A model generated the notes under the pieces. The model searched no databases and was not told the DNA's origin. It saw only the letters and a list, made by a program, of their open reading frames with translations. Shown piece after piece: positions 18,927-28,224 of a stretch of 64,000 nucleotides of DNA; position 1 is the first letter of the stretch; each line of letters begins with the position of its first letter. The stretch comes from Rhodococcus triatomae BKS 15-14 (GTDB taxonomy: Bacteria > Actinomycetota > Actinomycetes > Mycobacteriales > Mycobacteriaceae): assembly GCA_000341795.1 (NCBI GenBank), contig AODO01000028.1, positions 1 to 64,000 of the forward strand, given 5' to 3'. The position numbers were made by a program, and so were the translations under genes.

Positions 18927-20332
18927 GTGTTCTCCTCGTTGGGATTTCGCATCGGAGCGCTCCCGTCTCCGTGCTCGAGCGAGTCGCAGTGGCCGACACC
19001 GACCGGCCGAAGCTGATCGACACGCTCCTGGAGTCCCCGCACATCTCGGAGTCGATGATCGTGTCGACGTGCAACCGGGTCGAGGTCTACGCCGTCGTCG
19101 ACGCGTTCCACGGTGCCCTCGCCGCGGTCGGCGAGATGCTCTCTGCTCATTCCGGTCTCGACTTCTCGGATCTCACCAGGCACACCTACGTCCGGTACAG
19201 CGAAGCCGCCGCCGAACACCTGTTCGCGGTCGCCAGCGGCCTCGACTCGATGGTCGTGGGGGAGCAGCAGATCCTCGGCCAGATCCGGACCGCCTACGCC
19301 GTGTCGGACACGCAGCGCGCCGCCGGGCGGGCGCTGCACGAACTGGCCCAGCAGGCGCTGCGGGTCGGCAAGCGTGTGCACACCGAGACGGGCATCGACC
19401 GTGCCGGCTCGTCGGTGGTGTCGGTGGCACTCGATCGCGCCGCCGCGGTGCTGGCGCCGACCGACGCGACGAACGGCCTCGCCGGCCGGACCGCCGTCGT
19501 GGTCGGCGCGGGTTCGATGGGCGGGCTGTCGGTCGCCCACCTCACCCGGGCCGGGATCGGTCGGGTGATCGTCGCGAACCGCACCCGTGAGCGCGCCGAG
19601 CGTCTCGCGGACACCGTGCGTGCCGCGGGCGTCGACGCCGCGACCGTGGAACTCTCCGAACTGGCGTCCGCGTTGTCGGAAGCCGACGTGATGGTCGCCT
19701 GTACCGGCGCCGTCGGCGCGGTCGTCACCCTCGCCGACGCCCACCTGGCTCTCGCCGCGCGCAACGCCGCCCAGCGTCCGCTGGTGATCTGCGACCTCGG
19801 TCTGCCCCGGGACGTCGAGCCCGCCGTCGCGGGACTGCCCGGCGTGACCCTGCTCGACATCGAGACGATGAAGTCGGACCCGGCGGCCGGTGCCGCCGCC
19901 GCCGACGCCGACGCGGCCAGGGAGATCGTCGCCGCCGAACTCGCCACCTACCTGACCGGGCAGCGACTGGCCGAGGTCACGCCCACGGTGACGGCACTGC
20001 GCCAGCGCGCGGCAGAGGTCGTCGAGAGCGAGCTGCTGCGCCTCGAGTCGCGGCTCCCCGGCCTCGACGATCCGCAGCGCGACGAGGTGGCCCGCACGGT
20101 GCGCCGCGTCGTGGACAAGCTCCTGCACGCACCGACGGTCCGGGTGAAGCAGCTCGCGACCACCCCCGGCGGCGACACCTACGCCGCGGCGCTGCGGGAA
20201 CTGTTCGAACTCGCGCCCGGCAGCGCCGAGGCCGTTGCGACACCGATGGAGATGCGCGCCGTGGAGAAGACCGACGGCTTCACCGCCGGCCTGTCCTCGG
20301 AGGACGTCTGGACGAAGGGGATGCAGGAATGA
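18923..20332 (+). CDS. hemA: Glutamyl-tRNA reductase
   Basis: First committed step of C5-pathway haem synthesis: reduces glutamyl-tRNA to glutamate-1-semialdehyde using NADPH. 469 residues. Visible features: catalytic Cys in [11 protein letters not shown], the [17 protein letters not shown] signature, NADPH-binding [16 protein letters not shown], and a C-terminal dimerisation helix with [19 protein letters not shown] 18923 overlaps the rex stop. Its product is the substrate for HemL at 39043. Confidence 0.97.
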   Translation: MSVLLVGISHRSAPVSVLERVAVADTDRPKLIDTLLESPHISESMIVSTCNRVEVYAVVDAFHGALAAVGEMLSAHSGLDFSDLTRHTYVRYSEAAAEHLFAVASGLDSMVVGEQQILGQIRTAYAVSDTQRAAGRALHELAQQALRVGKRVHTETGIDRAGSSVVSVALDRAAAVLAPTDATNGLAGRTAVVVGAGSMGGLSVAHLTRAGIGRVIVANRTRERAERLADTVRAAGVDAATVELSELASALSEADVMVACTGAVGAVVTLADAHLALAARNAAQRPLVICDLGLPRDVEPAVAGLPGVTLLDIETMKSDPAAGAAAADADAAREIVAAELATYLTGQRLAEVTPTVTALRQRAAEVVESELLRLESRLPGLDDPQRDEVARTVRRVVDKLLHAPTVRVKQLATTPGGDTYAAALRELFELAPGSAEAVATPMEMRAVEKTDGFTAGLSSEDVWTKGMQE

Positions 20333-21342
20333 ACACGGCGGCGCCGTCGGTGACCGGCACCGGCACGACCCGTAGGACTCTGCGCATCGGCACTCGCGGC
20401 AGTCTGCTCGCCACCACCCAGTCGGGCACGGTCCGGGACGCGCTGATCGCGGCCGGGCAGCCCGCAGAGCTGGTGATCATCACGACGAAGGGCGACGTCA
20501 CGGCCGGTCCGGTGCAGCGCATCGGCGTCGGGGTGTTCGTCGCGGAGCTGCGCGAGGCGCTGCTCGCCGGCGAGGTGGACGTCGCGGTGCACTCGTACAA
20601 GGACCTGCCGACGGCACAGCCCGCCGATCTGGTGATCGCGGCGGTGCCCTCGCGTGAGGATCCGCGTGACGCGCTCGTCGCTCGCGACGGGATGGTGCTC
20701 GGCGAACTGCCTCCCGGTGCGCGGATCGGTACGTCGGCACCCCGTCGCCGCGCCCAACTGCGCGCCCTCGGCCTGGGCCTGAACATCCAGCCGTTGCGCG
20801 GGAACATCGACACCCGGCTCGGGAAGGTCGCGTCGGGGGAGCTGGACGGCATCGTCATCGCCCGTGCCGGACTGTCCCGGATCGGCCGCGCCGACGAGAT
20901 CACCGAGACGCTGGAACCGGTACAGATGCTGCCCGCGCCCTCGCAGGGTGCGCTGGCCGTCGAGTGCCGGGCGGACGATCCGGAGCTGATCGCGCTGCTG
21001 GCGGGTCTGGAGGACTCCGCGACCCGCGCCGCGGTGGTCGCCGAGCGGGCGTTGCTCGCCGAACTCGAGGCCGGCTGCACGGCCCCGATCGGTGCGCTCG
21101 CCGAGGTCGTCGAGTCGCTGGACGACGACGGCCGGATCGTCGACGAGCTGTCGGTCCGAGGCTGCGCAGCGGCGGTCGACGGATCGGATTCGATCCGGGC
21201 ATCGGCCGTCGGGTCGCCGGATCGTGCCGAGGAACTGGGCCGCGCGGTCGCGCGGGAACTCCTCGACCTCGGTGCCCGCGAGCTGATGTCCGCGGCCGAG
21301 GCCGAGGACGGAGCCGAGGACAAAGGGGGCGGTGATGACTGA
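20329..21342 (+). CDS. hemC: Hydroxymethylbilane synthase (porphobilinogen deaminase)
   Basis: Joins four porphobilinogen units into hydroxymethylbilane. 337 residues, with motifs [37 protein letters not shown] and [11 protein letters not shown]. The dipyrromethane-cofactor Cys is in [12 protein letters not shown]. The C-terminus has a short acidic extension. ATG overlaps the hemA stop by 4 nt, so translation is coupled. Confidence 0.97.
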   Translation: MNTAAPSVTGTGTTRRTLRIGTRGSLLATTQSGTVRDALIAAGQPAELVIITTKGDVTAGPVQRIGVGVFVAELREALLAGEVDVAVHSYKDLPTAQPADLVIAAVPSREDPRDALVARDGMVLGELPPGARIGTSAPRRRAQLRALGLGLNIQPLRGNIDTRLGKVASGELDGIVIARAGLSRIGRADEITETLEPVQMLPAPSQGALAVECRADDPELIALLAGLEDSATRAAVVAERALLAELEAGCTAPIGALAEVVESLDDDGRIVDELSVRGCAAAVDGSDSIRASAVGSPDRAEELGRAVARELLDLGARELMSAAEAEDGAEDKGGGDD

Positions 21343-21468
21343 CCCGTGGCGGCCGCCCTGTGCGCGGTCGAAACTCCGCGCGTGTCCGCCGCCCCGGCGC
21401 CGGCACGCGGTATCCCCCGACGCAGTAACCCCGAAGACCTGCTTTTTGAACGCACTGGAGAACAACCG

Positions 21469-23040
21469 ATGAGCCGAGTCCGAAAGAACACCCCCGGACG
21501 GATCCTGTTCGTGGGATCGGGCCCTGGAGATCCGGCCCTGCTCACCGTCCGCGCCCGCGACGTGCTCGCCAACGCCACACTGGCGTTCACCGATCCCGAC
21601 GTCGACCGTGGTGTCACCGCCCTGGTCGGTACCGCGCTGCGGACCGCAGGTGTCGACGAGGATCCCGAGAACCCGATCTCGGAGGTGCGGCCCGCGCTGG
21701 GCGAGCCGGCCGAGGTCGCGAAGACACTGGTCGCCGAGGCGAAGGCCGGGCAGGACGTGGTGCGCCTGGTCTCCGGGGACCCGCTGACGACCGATTCGGT
21801 CATCGCCGAGGTGAACGCCGTGGCGCGCACCCAGGTCGTCTTCGAGATCCTGCCGGGCCTGCCGTCCGGGGCGGCCGTGCCGAGCTACGCCGGCATGGCG
21901 CTGGGCGCCACGCACACCGAGGTCGACGTCCGCGGCGAGGTGGACTGGGCGTCGGTGGCCGCCGCTCCGGGTCCGCTCGTCCTGCACGCCGGTGCCGCGC
22001 ATCTCGCGGAGACGGCGAGCGCGCTCGTCGAGCACGGGCTCGCCCCGCAGACGCCGGTCGCGATCACCGTCCGTGGTACGACGCGTCAGCAGCGCACCGT
22101 CGAGGCGACGCTGGCGACGCTCAACGAGGCCGGCTCGGAGCTGGTGGGTCCGCTGATCGTCACCGTCGGCAAGGTGGTCACCCACCGCAGCAAGATGTCG
22201 TGGTGGGAGTCGCGGGCCCTGTACGGCTGGACCGTGCTCGTGCCGCGTACCAAGGACCAGGCCGGTGAGATGAGCGACCGCCTCGTCACCCACGGCGCGA
22301 TCCCCATCGAGGTCCCGACCATCGCGGTCGAGCCGCCGCGCAGTCCCGCGCAGATGGAACGGGCGGTCAAGGGGCTCGTCGACGGTCGCTACCAGTGGGT
22401 GGTGTTCACCTCCACGAACGCGGTGCGCGCGGTGTGGGAGAAGTTCGAGGAGTTCGGTCTCGACGCCCGCGCCTTCTCGGGTGTGAAGATCGCGTGCGTC
22501 GGCCAGGCCACCGCCGACAAGGTTCGCAGCTTCGGCATCAACCCGGAGCTGGTGCCCTCGGGTGAGCAGTCGTCGGAGGGTCTGCTCGCCGAGTTCGCCC
22601 CTTACGACGACGTCTTCGACCCGGTCAACCGAGTTCTGTTGCCGCGCGCGGACATTGCGACGGAGACCCTCGCCGAGGGGCTGCGTCAGCGCGGCTGGGA
22701 GATCGACGACGTGACGGCGTACCGGACGGTGCGGGCGGCTCCGCCGCCGGCCGAGACCCGCGAGATGATCAAGACCGGCGGATTCGACGCGGTGTGCTTC
22801 ACCTCGTCGTCGACCGTCCGGAACCTGGTCGGCATCGCCGGGAAGCCGCACGCGCGCACCATCGTCGCGTGCATCGGCCCGAAGACGGCGGAGACGGCGA
22901 TCGAGTTCGGTCTGCGCGTGGACGTGCAGCCCGAGTCGGCCCAGGTCGGTCCGCTCGTCGAGGCGCTCGCCGAGCACGCCGCCCGGCTCCGCGCCGAGGG
23001 CGCGCTCCCGCCGCCGCGCAAGAAGTCCCGCAGGCGCTGA
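21469..23040 (+). CDS. hemD: Uroporphyrinogen-III synthase fused to degenerate methyltransferase-like domain
   Basis: 523-residue two-domain protein. Residues 1-250 resemble uroporphyrinogen-III methyltransferase (VGSGPGDPALLTVRARDVL, VRLVSGDPL). The FGRGGEE segment that normally follows GDP and the YDxLV motif after the first helix are missing. Residues 260-510 are the HemD synthase domain (WTVLVPRTKDQAGEMSDRL, VFTSTNAVRAVWEKF, VCFTSSSTVRNL) that closes hydroxymethylbilane to uroporphyrinogen III. The same fusion occurs in Rv0511. ATG 21469 has GGAG 8 nt upstream; the 126-nt gap before it shows no clear regulatory element. Confidence 0.93.
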   Translation: MSRVRKNTPGRILFVGSGPGDPALLTVRARDVLANATLAFTDPDVDRGVTALVGTALRTAGVDEDPENPISEVRPALGEPAEVAKTLVAEAKAGQDVVRLVSGDPLTTDSVIAEVNAVARTQVVFEILPGLPSGAAVPSYAGMALGATHTEVDVRGEVDWASVAAAPGPLVLHAGAAHLAETASALVEHGLAPQTPVAITVRGTTRQQRTVEATLATLNEAGSELVGPLIVTVGKVVTHRSKMSWWESRALYGWTVLVPRTKDQAGEMSDRLVTHGAIPIEVPTIAVEPPRSPAQMERAVKGLVDGRYQWVVFTSTNAVRAVWEKFEEFGLDARAFSGVKIACVGQATADKVRSFGINPELVPSGEQSSEGLLAEFAPYDDVFDPVNRVLLPRADIATETLAEGLRQRGWEIDDVTAYRTVRAAPPPAETREMIKTGGFDAVCFTSSSTVRNLVGIAGKPHARTIVACIGPKTAETAIEFGLRVDVQPESAQVGPLVEALAEHAARLRAEGALPPPRKKSRRR

Positions 23041-23044
23041 CGCA

Positions 23045-23090
23045 CCTGTGCGTGAGTTTGGTAGCCAGAGCTACCAAACTCACGCACAGG
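23045..23090. repeat. Palindromic repeat, copy 1
   Basis: Perfect 21-bp inverted repeat (arms 23045-23065 and 23070-23090) with a 4-nt loop, in the hemD-hemB gap. The core TGCGTGAGTTTGGTAGC and its complement recur in two other places in the window (41078-41127, 62240-62288). It could form a strong RNA hairpin and reduce read-through into hemB. Confidence 0.9.
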
Positions 23091-23112
23091 CCCGACGAAG
23101 GAGGGCCCCGAC

Positions 23113-24087
23113 TTGTTCCCGGCCGTACGACCCCGGCGACTGCGCGGCACCCCGGCGCTTCGCCGGCTTGTCGCCGAAACCTCACTGGAGCCGAGGCATC
23201 TGGTGTTGCCGATGTTCGTCGCGGACGGCATCGACACGCCCAGGGAGATCTCGTCCATGCCGGGTGTGTACCAGCACACCCTCGATTCGCTGCGTGCCGC
23301 GGCGACCGAGGCCGCCCTGGCCGGGGTCGGCGGTCTGATGTTGTTCGGCGTGCCCCGGCCCGAGGACAAGGACGCGAACGGGTCCGGTGCCACCGACCCC
23401 GACGGCGTCCTCAACCGCGGACTGCGGGCGCTCCGTGACGAACTCGGTGATGCGACCGTGCTGATGGCGGACACCTGTCTCGACGAGTTCACCTCGCACG
23501 GTCACTGCGGAGTCCTCACCGAGGGTGGAGTGGTCGACAACGACGCCACGCTGAGTCGTTACGTGGACATGGCTGTGGCACAGGCGGAATCGGGTGCACA
23601 CCTTCTCGGTCCGAGCGGAATGATGGACGGGCAGGTCGCCGCGATCCGCGAGGGACTCGACGACGCCGGGTTCACGAACACCGGACTGCTCGCGTACTCC
23701 GCGAAGTACGCGTCGGCGTTCTACGGCCCCTTCCGGGAGGCGGTCGGATCCTCGCTCGAGGGTGACCGGCGCACCTACCAGCAGGACCCGGCCAATCGCC
23801 GCGAGTCGGTACGCGAGGTCGAGCTCGATCTCGACGAGGGCGCGGACATCGTGATGGTGAAACCCGCGATGAGCTACCTCGACGTGCTGCGGGAGGTCGC
23901 CGACCTGTCGACGGTTCCGGTTGCGGCCTACCAGATCTCGGGCGAGTACTCGATGATCACGGCCGCCGCGCAGAACGGCTGGATCGACCGCGACGCGGCG
24001 ATCCTCGAGTCGTTGCTCAGCATCCGGCGGGCCGGTGCGGACATCGTGCTCACCTACTGGGCGGCCGAAGTGGCGGGCCGGTTGTGA
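23113..24087 (+). CDS. hemB: Delta-aminolaevulinic acid dehydratase (porphobilinogen synthase)
   Basis: Condenses two aminolaevulinate molecules to porphobilinogen. 324 residues. The Schiff-base Lys pair is visible in [19 protein letters not shown] and [11 protein letters not shown], and a Cys-type metal site in [14 protein letters not shown]. The start is TTG 23113, supported by AAGGAGG at 23098-23104. Translation begins after the palindromic repeat, so hemB may be less tightly linked to rex-hemACD. A GTG overlapping the stop begins the next gene. Confidence 0.95.
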   Translation: MFPAVRPRRLRGTPALRRLVAETSLEPRHLVLPMFVADGIDTPREISSMPGVYQHTLDSLRAAATEAALAGVGGLMLFGVPRPEDKDANGSGATDPDGVLNRGLRALRDELGDATVLMADTCLDEFTSHGHCGVLTEGGVVDNDATLSRYVDMAVAQAESGAHLLGPSGMMDGQVAAIREGLDDAGFTNTGLLAYSAKYASAFYGPFREAVGSSLEGDRRTYQQDPANRRESVREVELDLDEGADIVMVKPAMSYLDVLREVADLSTVPVAAYQISGEYSMITAAAQNGWIDRDAAILESLLSIRRAGADIVLTYWAAEVAGRL

Positions 24088-24701
24088 CGGCTCCGCAGGA
24101 TCCCGGACCGCCGCAGAATCCGTGGCCGCCACAGGGTCCCGTGCCCCCCGGCCCGTGGGGGCCGCAGAATTCGCAGCCGCAGTACCCGCAGCCGGAGGAG
24201 CCGCAGCCGGTGCCGGTCGACGTCGTCACCGCGTTCCAGTTGCTCTGCGGCGTCGCCGTTCTCGGCGTCGTCAACATGATCGCAACGCTCGTCGCGGTGT
24301 ACGCCGACCGCGAGTCGTTCGTGGACCAGCTGCTCGCCGACATCACCGCACAGGACCCGTCGCTGCAGGTCGGCAGGGACACCGTGGAGTCCGTGGTGAT
24401 CGCGGGGCTCGGGCTGACGGCGTTGCTCGGCCTGGCTGTGACGGGGCTGTACCTGCTGTTCGTGTTCAAGATGCGGGCCGGGCGGAACTGGGCGCGCATG
24501 CTCGTGACGATGATCGGTGCGGTGATGGTGGTCTTCGCGCTGCCGAGCCTGTTCGGTCTCGTCGGTGGCGGCGGCGCGGCGATCGTCTCCGGCGCCGCCG
24601 GCATCCTGCAGGCCGTGCTCTCGGTCGGTGCGATCGTGCTGCTGCACCGCGCCGAGTCGAATCGGTACTTCCTTCCGGCCTTCCGGGTTCGCGGTGAGTG
24701 A
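24084..24701 (+). CDS. Proline-rich membrane protein (Rv0513-like)
   Basis: 205 residues. A Pro/Gln-rich cytoplasmic leader of about 45 residues (PQNPWPPQG repeats) is followed by four hydrophobic helices ([81 protein letters not shown]). Function unknown. GTG 24084 overlaps the hemB stop, so it is part of that operon, as Rv0513 follows hemB in mycobacteria. Confidence 0.8.
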   Translation: MTAPQDPGPPQNPWPPQGPVPPGPWGPQNSQPQYPQPEEPQPVPVDVVTAFQLLCGVAVLGVVNMIATLVAVYADRESFVDQLLADITAQDPSLQVGRDTVESVVIAGLGLTALLGLAVTGLYLLFVFKMRAGRNWARMLVTMIGAVMVVFALPSLFGLVGGGGAAIVSGAAGILQAVLSVGAIVLLHRAESNRYFLPAFRVRGE

Positions 24702-25128
24702 GCAACCGGCCGGTCGACCGCGCCTCGTCGACGCGGCGTACTGGCTGTGGCTCGTCGCGGCAGGGCTGCTGGTGCTGTTCGGATTGCTGGCGCTGACCGC
24801 GTCGGGCGATGCGCTGCGGGCGAGCTTCGTCGAGGCGGGCGCGGAGCCGGACGTCGCGGATTCGCTGGTGGCACTCCTGCGCGGGACCGGGGCGCTCGGA
24901 ATCGCCGTCGGGCTGGGCACCGGCGTCCTCGCGGGACCGGTCCGGGCCGGGCACGCGGGGTTCCGGCGCGCCGAGGTCGCCCTGTCCGGCGTGTACGTCG
25001 TGATCCAGCTGCTCTCGGTGGCGGTCGGGGTCGGCCGGCCGGAGATGCTGCTGTGCGCGTTGTTGATGGCCGTGGCGGCGGTGCTGGTGTACCGGCCGTC
25101 GACGCGGGACTGGTTCGCTCGTGCCTGA
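24694..25128 (+). CDS. Small membrane protein, function unknown
   Basis: 144 residues with four predicted transmembrane helices (YWLWLVAAGLLVLFGLLAL, GTGALGIAVGLGTGVLAG, AEVALSGVYVVIQLLSVAVGVG, LLCALLMAVAAVLVY). GTG 24694 overlaps the upstream gene by 8 nt. Topology resembles the preceding gene without the Pro-rich leader, so the two may be diverged relatives. No catalytic motif is visible. Confidence 0.7.
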   Translation: MSEQPAGRPRLVDAAYWLWLVAAGLLVLFGLLALTASGDALRASFVEAGAEPDVADSLVALLRGTGALGIAVGLGTGVLAGPVRAGHAGFRRAEVALSGVYVVIQLLSVAVGVGRPEMLLCALLMAVAAVLVYRPSTRDWFARA

Positions 25129-25137
25129 GGCGCGCCC

Positions 25138-25659
25138 GTGACCGACCGGGGGGATTCGGGGGAGGTGGCGTTCGCCGAGCCGGGCGCCAGGTGGAATGCG
25201 GTCGTGCTCGGCCCCGCACTCTGCGTGGTGGTGCTGATCGCCGACATCTTCGTCGGTGCCGGGGTGCATCTGCTGGGGTTGGCTCTGTTCGCCGTCGTCC
25301 TGGCCGGGTTCGTGGCGCTGCAGGTCCTCGCGGCGCGCCGGCACGCGAGCGTCGAGGTGACGGCGACGCGGTTGCGGTGCGGGTCCGAGTCCGTCGACCT
25401 CGACGACATCGCGGAGGTGCTGTCACCCGCGGACCCGATGGACGAGGATCTGCAACCGTGGGAGACGGCACGCGTGCTGGGCGAGCTGACGGGGGTGCCG
25501 CGTCGGCGGACCCCGGTCGGGCTGCGACTGGTCGACGGCGGCACGGTCCGGGCATGGGCCCGCGACGGCGACGGGCTGAGGTCGGTGCTGGAGAGCGTGG
25601 TGGGCCGCACCGGGCGCGCGGACGAGGAGGGAGCGATCGGTGACGGGTCGGACTCGTGA
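25138..25659 (+). CDS. Membrane-anchored protein, possibly DUF3093-like
   Basis: 173 residues: two adjacent transmembrane helices (VVLGPALCVVVLIADIFVG, LLGLALFAVVLAGFVALQVLA) followed by a soluble beta-rich domain (VEVTATRLRCGSESVDLDDIAEVL, then GLRLVDGGTVRAWARDGDGLRSVLE). The arrangement recalls DUF3093 or bacterial PH-like proteins, but the match is only structural. Starts 9 nt after the previous stop at GTG 25138 and overlaps the next gene. Confidence 0.65.
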   Translation: MTDRGDSGEVAFAEPGARWNAVVLGPALCVVVLIADIFVGAGVHLLGLALFAVVLAGFVALQVLAARRHASVEVTATRLRCGSESVDLDDIAEVLSPADPMDEDLQPWETARVLGELTGVPRRRTPVGLRLVDGGTVRAWARDGDGLRSVLESVVGRTGRADEEGAIGDGSDS

Positions 25660-25870
25660 CCTGCTGATGGCGACGGTCGTCGTGCTGGCCGTCGTTCTCG
25701 CGGTCTGGTGCTGGAGCCGGGGAACCTCGACGGCGGAGTTCGCACCGATCGTCGAAGGCGCGCCTGCCTTCACGGGGACCCACTGGTCGGGGCCGTGGAT
25801 CGGCGGCGCGTGCGCCTCGGTGGCGGTCGCGGGCCTGGCGGTGGTGGACATCTGGCGGCGCCGGCTCTGA
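25640..25870 (+). CDS. Small two-helix membrane protein
   Basis: 76 residues with two transmembrane helices (DLLMATVVVLAVVLAVWCW and WIGGACASVAVAGLAVVDIW) joined by an extracytoplasmic loop of about 25 residues. GTG 25640 overlaps the previous gene by 20 nt, so it is probably the last gene of the hemB operon. The place resembles Rv0514; role unknown. Confidence 0.6.
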   Translation: MTGRTRDLLMATVVVLAVVLAVWCWSRGTSTAEFAPIVEGAPAFTGTHWSGPWIGGACASVAVAGLAVVDIWRRRL

Positions 25871-25909
25871 CGCCGCGCGCCGGGCGGGTGTCCTCGAACA
25901 CAGACAGGG

Positions 25910-25930
25910 TATACCCGGCGGGGGTATTCT
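25910..25930 (+). promoter_or_regulatory. CsoR-type operator overlapping leaderless promoter
   Basis: ATACCC-GGCGG-GGGTAT (25911-25927) is a perfect dyad of the kind bound by CsoR copper regulators. It runs into the -10 box TATTCT (25925-25930), which ends 6 nt before ATG 25937. Bound repressor would sit on the promoter, giving autoregulation of a leaderless message. Confidence 0.7.
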
Positions 25931-25936
25931 GTGGTC

Positions 25937-26218
25937 ATGAACGGATACACGCCGGAGAAGGACGCCCTCCTGAAGCGGCTCCGCCGGATCGAAGGCCAGG
26001 TGGCCGGCATCTCGCGGATGGTCGAGGACGATCGCTACTGCATTGACATCCTCACCCAGGTCTCGGCGGTGACGAGTGCGCTGCAGTCGGTCTCCCTCAA
26101 GCTGCTCGACGAGCACCTGTCGCACTGCGTGGTCGAGGCGGCCCGGCAGGGTGGACCCGAAGCGGACGAGAAGGTCAAGGAGGCGTCCGCCGCCATCGCC
26201 CGGCTCGTCAAGTCGTAG
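25937..26218 (+). CDS. CsoR-family metal-sensing repressor
   Basis: 93-residue all-alpha repressor of the CsoR/RcnR/FrmR family. The N-terminus LLKRLRRIEGQVAGISRMVEDDRYC is the family hallmark. The copper-type ligand set is present: Cys in DDRYCIDIL and His/Cys in HLSHCVV (Cys...His-x3-Cys). It should release DNA on binding Cu(I). ATG 25937 is preferred over GTG 25931 because of the -10 spacing. No copper exporter or chaperone gene is adjacent, so its targets beyond itself are elsewhere. A 17-bp hairpin follows. Confidence 0.9.
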   Translation: MNGYTPEKDALLKRLRRIEGQVAGISRMVEDDRYCIDILTQVSAVTSALQSVSLKLLDEHLSHCVVEAARQGGPEADEKVKEASAAIARLVKS

Positions 26219-26231
26219 CACGAACACCGAC

Positions 26232-26270
26232 GAGGGTGCCGTCCGATCGAGATGATCGGACGGCACCCTC
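26232..26270 (+). terminator. Terminator hairpin after csoR-like gene
   Basis: Perfect 17-bp stem (arms 26232-26248 and 26254-26270, starting GAGGGTGCC) with a 5-nt loop, 14 nt after the stop. It lies between convergent genes and may act in both directions. Confidence 0.85.
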
Positions 26271-26297
26271 TCGTGTGCCGACCGGGCGGGCGCGGGA

Positions 26298-26495
26298 TCA
26301 GACCGGCTGAGCGCAGGCCGCCACGATCGCGGCCGCGGTGCGGCGGCCCATCCGGATCGCGCCGTCGACGTGCTGGTGGCCGGCGCCGGCGATGTCGGAG
26401 CAGGAGAAGTGGATAGTGGATCGGTCCGGGAGGGCGAGGACGGTGCCGGTAGAAGGGGAACCGTCGGCGGCGACCGACGTCAGGGTGCGACTCAT
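26298..26495 (-). pseudogene. Remnant of flavin amine oxidase C-terminus
   Basis: 65-residue reading frame whose second half (IHFSCSDIAGAGHQHVDGAIRMGRRTAAAIV) resembles the C-terminal FAD-contacting segment of flavin monoamine oxidases (IHFAGTE...GxxDGAxxSGxxAA). The rest of such an enzyme, normally over 400 residues, is missing and no FAD dinucleotide motif is present upstream. It has an ATG at 26495 with GAGGA upstream, so it may still be translated. Most likely a decayed gene fragment. Confidence 0.6.
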
Positions 26496-26700
26496 GTGAC
26501 TCCTCGGGGCGACAGTGCTTGCCGCAAGTCTCTCGGCGCGAGACGTGCGCCACAGCCGCCACAACGGAGCGTGACACGTGCGAGGGTGCGCCCTTTCGGC
26601 GATGTGGCGTGGCCACGGCGTTCGGAAGTCGTTCGAACAGGTGGGTCACAGCCCGTGGCGCCGGGTGTGCGACGGGTTCCGGTGACTTGCATTCACACCG

Positions 26701-26727
26701 CCATACTTGAACAGTGTTCAAGTATGG
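26701..26727. promoter_or_regulatory. Perfect palindrome overlapping monooxygenase start codon
   Basis: Arms CCATACTTGAAC (26701-26712) and GTTCAAGTATGG (26716-26727) flank an AGT spacer: a 12-bp perfect dyad ending on the ATG of the monooxygenase gene. Size and symmetry suit a TetR-type repressor. The flanking stretch 26496-26700 shows no gene or other clear signal. Confidence 0.65.
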
Positions 26728-28175
26728 CGGTGGAGTCGAACGACGAGACGAGAACGACCCGGGTGCTCGTGATCGGAGCCGGAATCGCGGGACTCGGGAT
26801 GGCGGCTCGGTTGCGAGCCGCCGGGATCGACGACTTCGTCGTGCTGGAGAAGGCCGCCGACCTCGGCGGCGTCTGGCGTGACAACACCTACCCCGGCAGC
26901 GCCTGCGACGTCCCGGCGGTGCTCTACTCCTACTCCTTCGCCCGGGGCGAGGGCTGGAGAGCGGCACGCGCCCACCAGCCGGAGATCCTGGATTACCTGC
27001 GCACACTCGCACGCGGTTTCGGTGACCGCATCGAGTGTGGCGCGGAGGTGATCCGCGGCGACTGGGACGAGGACTCCGCTCGGTGGCGGGTGGCGACCGC
27101 GGACGGCCGGACGTTCGAAACCCGGTTCCTGGTCGCGGCGACCGGCGCGCTGCACCTTCCGAAGCGACCGCGAATCCCCGGCGCCGACAGCTTCACCGGA
27201 CCGGCACTGCACACCGCCGACTGGGACGACTCCGTCGACCTCGACGGCAGACGCGTCGCCGTCGTCGGGACCGGTGCCTCGGCCGCGCAGCTGGTCCCGG
27301 AGATCGCGGCCCGCGTGCGTACCCTCGATGTGTACCAACGCACCCCGGCATGGGTACTGCCCCCGATGGGGACCACCACGCCACGGCTGCCCGGCCTCGC
27401 GCGACTCGGCTGGTACTGGCGTGCCGAGGCGACCGCGCCCGCCTACGCGGGCTCGTCGTCGGTCTCGGCCCTCCTGCACCGGCGGGCGCTGCGGCACCTG
27501 CGCACACAGGTCGCCGATCCCGATCTGCGGCAGGTGCTCACTCCCGACCACCGCATCGGATGCACACGGATCATCCGCTCGGACAACTATCTTCCCGCGC
27601 TGGCACGGGAGACGACGACCGTCGTCACAGACCCGATCGAGCGGATCACGTCCGCAGGCATCGTGACCTCGGACGGAGTCACCCGGCCCGTCGACGTGCT
27701 GGTGTACGCGACCGGTTTTCGCGTGGCCGGATCGCTCGCGGCACTGCCCCTGACGGGCCGCGACGGAACGACGCTGCAGGAGCGCTGGAGGCGGGACGGT
27801 GTTCGCACCCACCTCGGGATCACCGTCGCCGGCATGCCGAATCTGTTCCTGCTGTCCGGACCCAACACCGGCCTCGGCCACAACTCGGTGGTGTTCATGA
27901 TCGAATCGCAGATCGGGTACGTCCTGGACGCGATCCGCGCACTGGACCGGGTGGGTGCCGCGGCGCTCGACGTGCGGCAGGACGTCCAGGATGCGGCCGA
28001 CGCCCGGGTGCAGCAGAAGCTGCGACGTGCGGTGTGGAGCACCGGTGGATGCGGCAGTTGGTATCTCGACGGCCGTGGACGCAATCACGCGCTGTGGCCG
28101 GGGTTCTCGTGGCGGTACCGACTGAGAACGCGTCGCGTGCGACTGCGAGAACACCACCTCGTCGGGGCGGGGTGA
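26724..28175 (+). CDS. Flavin-containing monooxygenase (Baeyer-Villiger type)
   Basis: 483-residue class B flavoprotein monooxygenase, inserting oxygen into ketones or oxidising heteroatoms with FAD and NADPH. FAD motif VLVIGAGIAGLGMAARL; NADPH motif VAVVGTGASAAQLVPEI. Between them ATGALHLPKRPRIPGADSFTGPALHTADWDD is close to the BVMO fingerprint FxGxxxHTxxW. ATG 26724 follows the palindrome and starts just before the FAD strand. The substrate is unknown. No TetR gene is adjacent to bind the upstream palindrome. Confidence 0.88.
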   Translation: MAVESNDETRTTRVLVIGAGIAGLGMAARLRAAGIDDFVVLEKAADLGGVWRDNTYPGSACDVPAVLYSYSFARGEGWRAARAHQPEILDYLRTLARGFGDRIECGAEVIRGDWDEDSARWRVATADGRTFETRFLVAATGALHLPKRPRIPGADSFTGPALHTADWDDSVDLDGRRVAVVGTGASAAQLVPEIAARVRTLDVYQRTPAWVLPPMGTTTPRLPGLARLGWYWRAEATAPAYAGSSSVSALLHRRALRHLRTQVADPDLRQVLTPDHRIGCTRIIRSDNYLPALARETTTVVTDPIERITSAGIVTSDGVTRPVDVLVYATGFRVAGSLAALPLTGRDGTTLQERWRRDGVRTHLGITVAGMPNLFLLSGPNTGLGHNSVVFMIESQIGYVLDAIRALDRVGAAALDVRQDVQDAADARVQQKLRRAVWSTGGCGSWYLDGRGRNHALWPGFSWRYRLRTRRVRLREHHLVGAG

Positions 28176-28224
28176 CCTCCGGGTCCCGTGGCCCGCGCCG
28201 CGCACTCGAACGGGACGAGACCCG

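Noticed and set aside
24050-26266. Long minus-strand frames opposite the small membrane genes and the CsoR gene
   Set aside because: Pro/Arg/Ser-rich noise; the plus strand has overlapping starts, transmembrane helices and a clear CsoR protein.
26701-26727. Palindrome considered as LexA SOS box
   Set aside because: Actinobacterial SOS boxes are TCGAAC-N4-GTTCGA; here the arm is TTGAAC with a 3-nt spacer, and the gene is not a repair gene.
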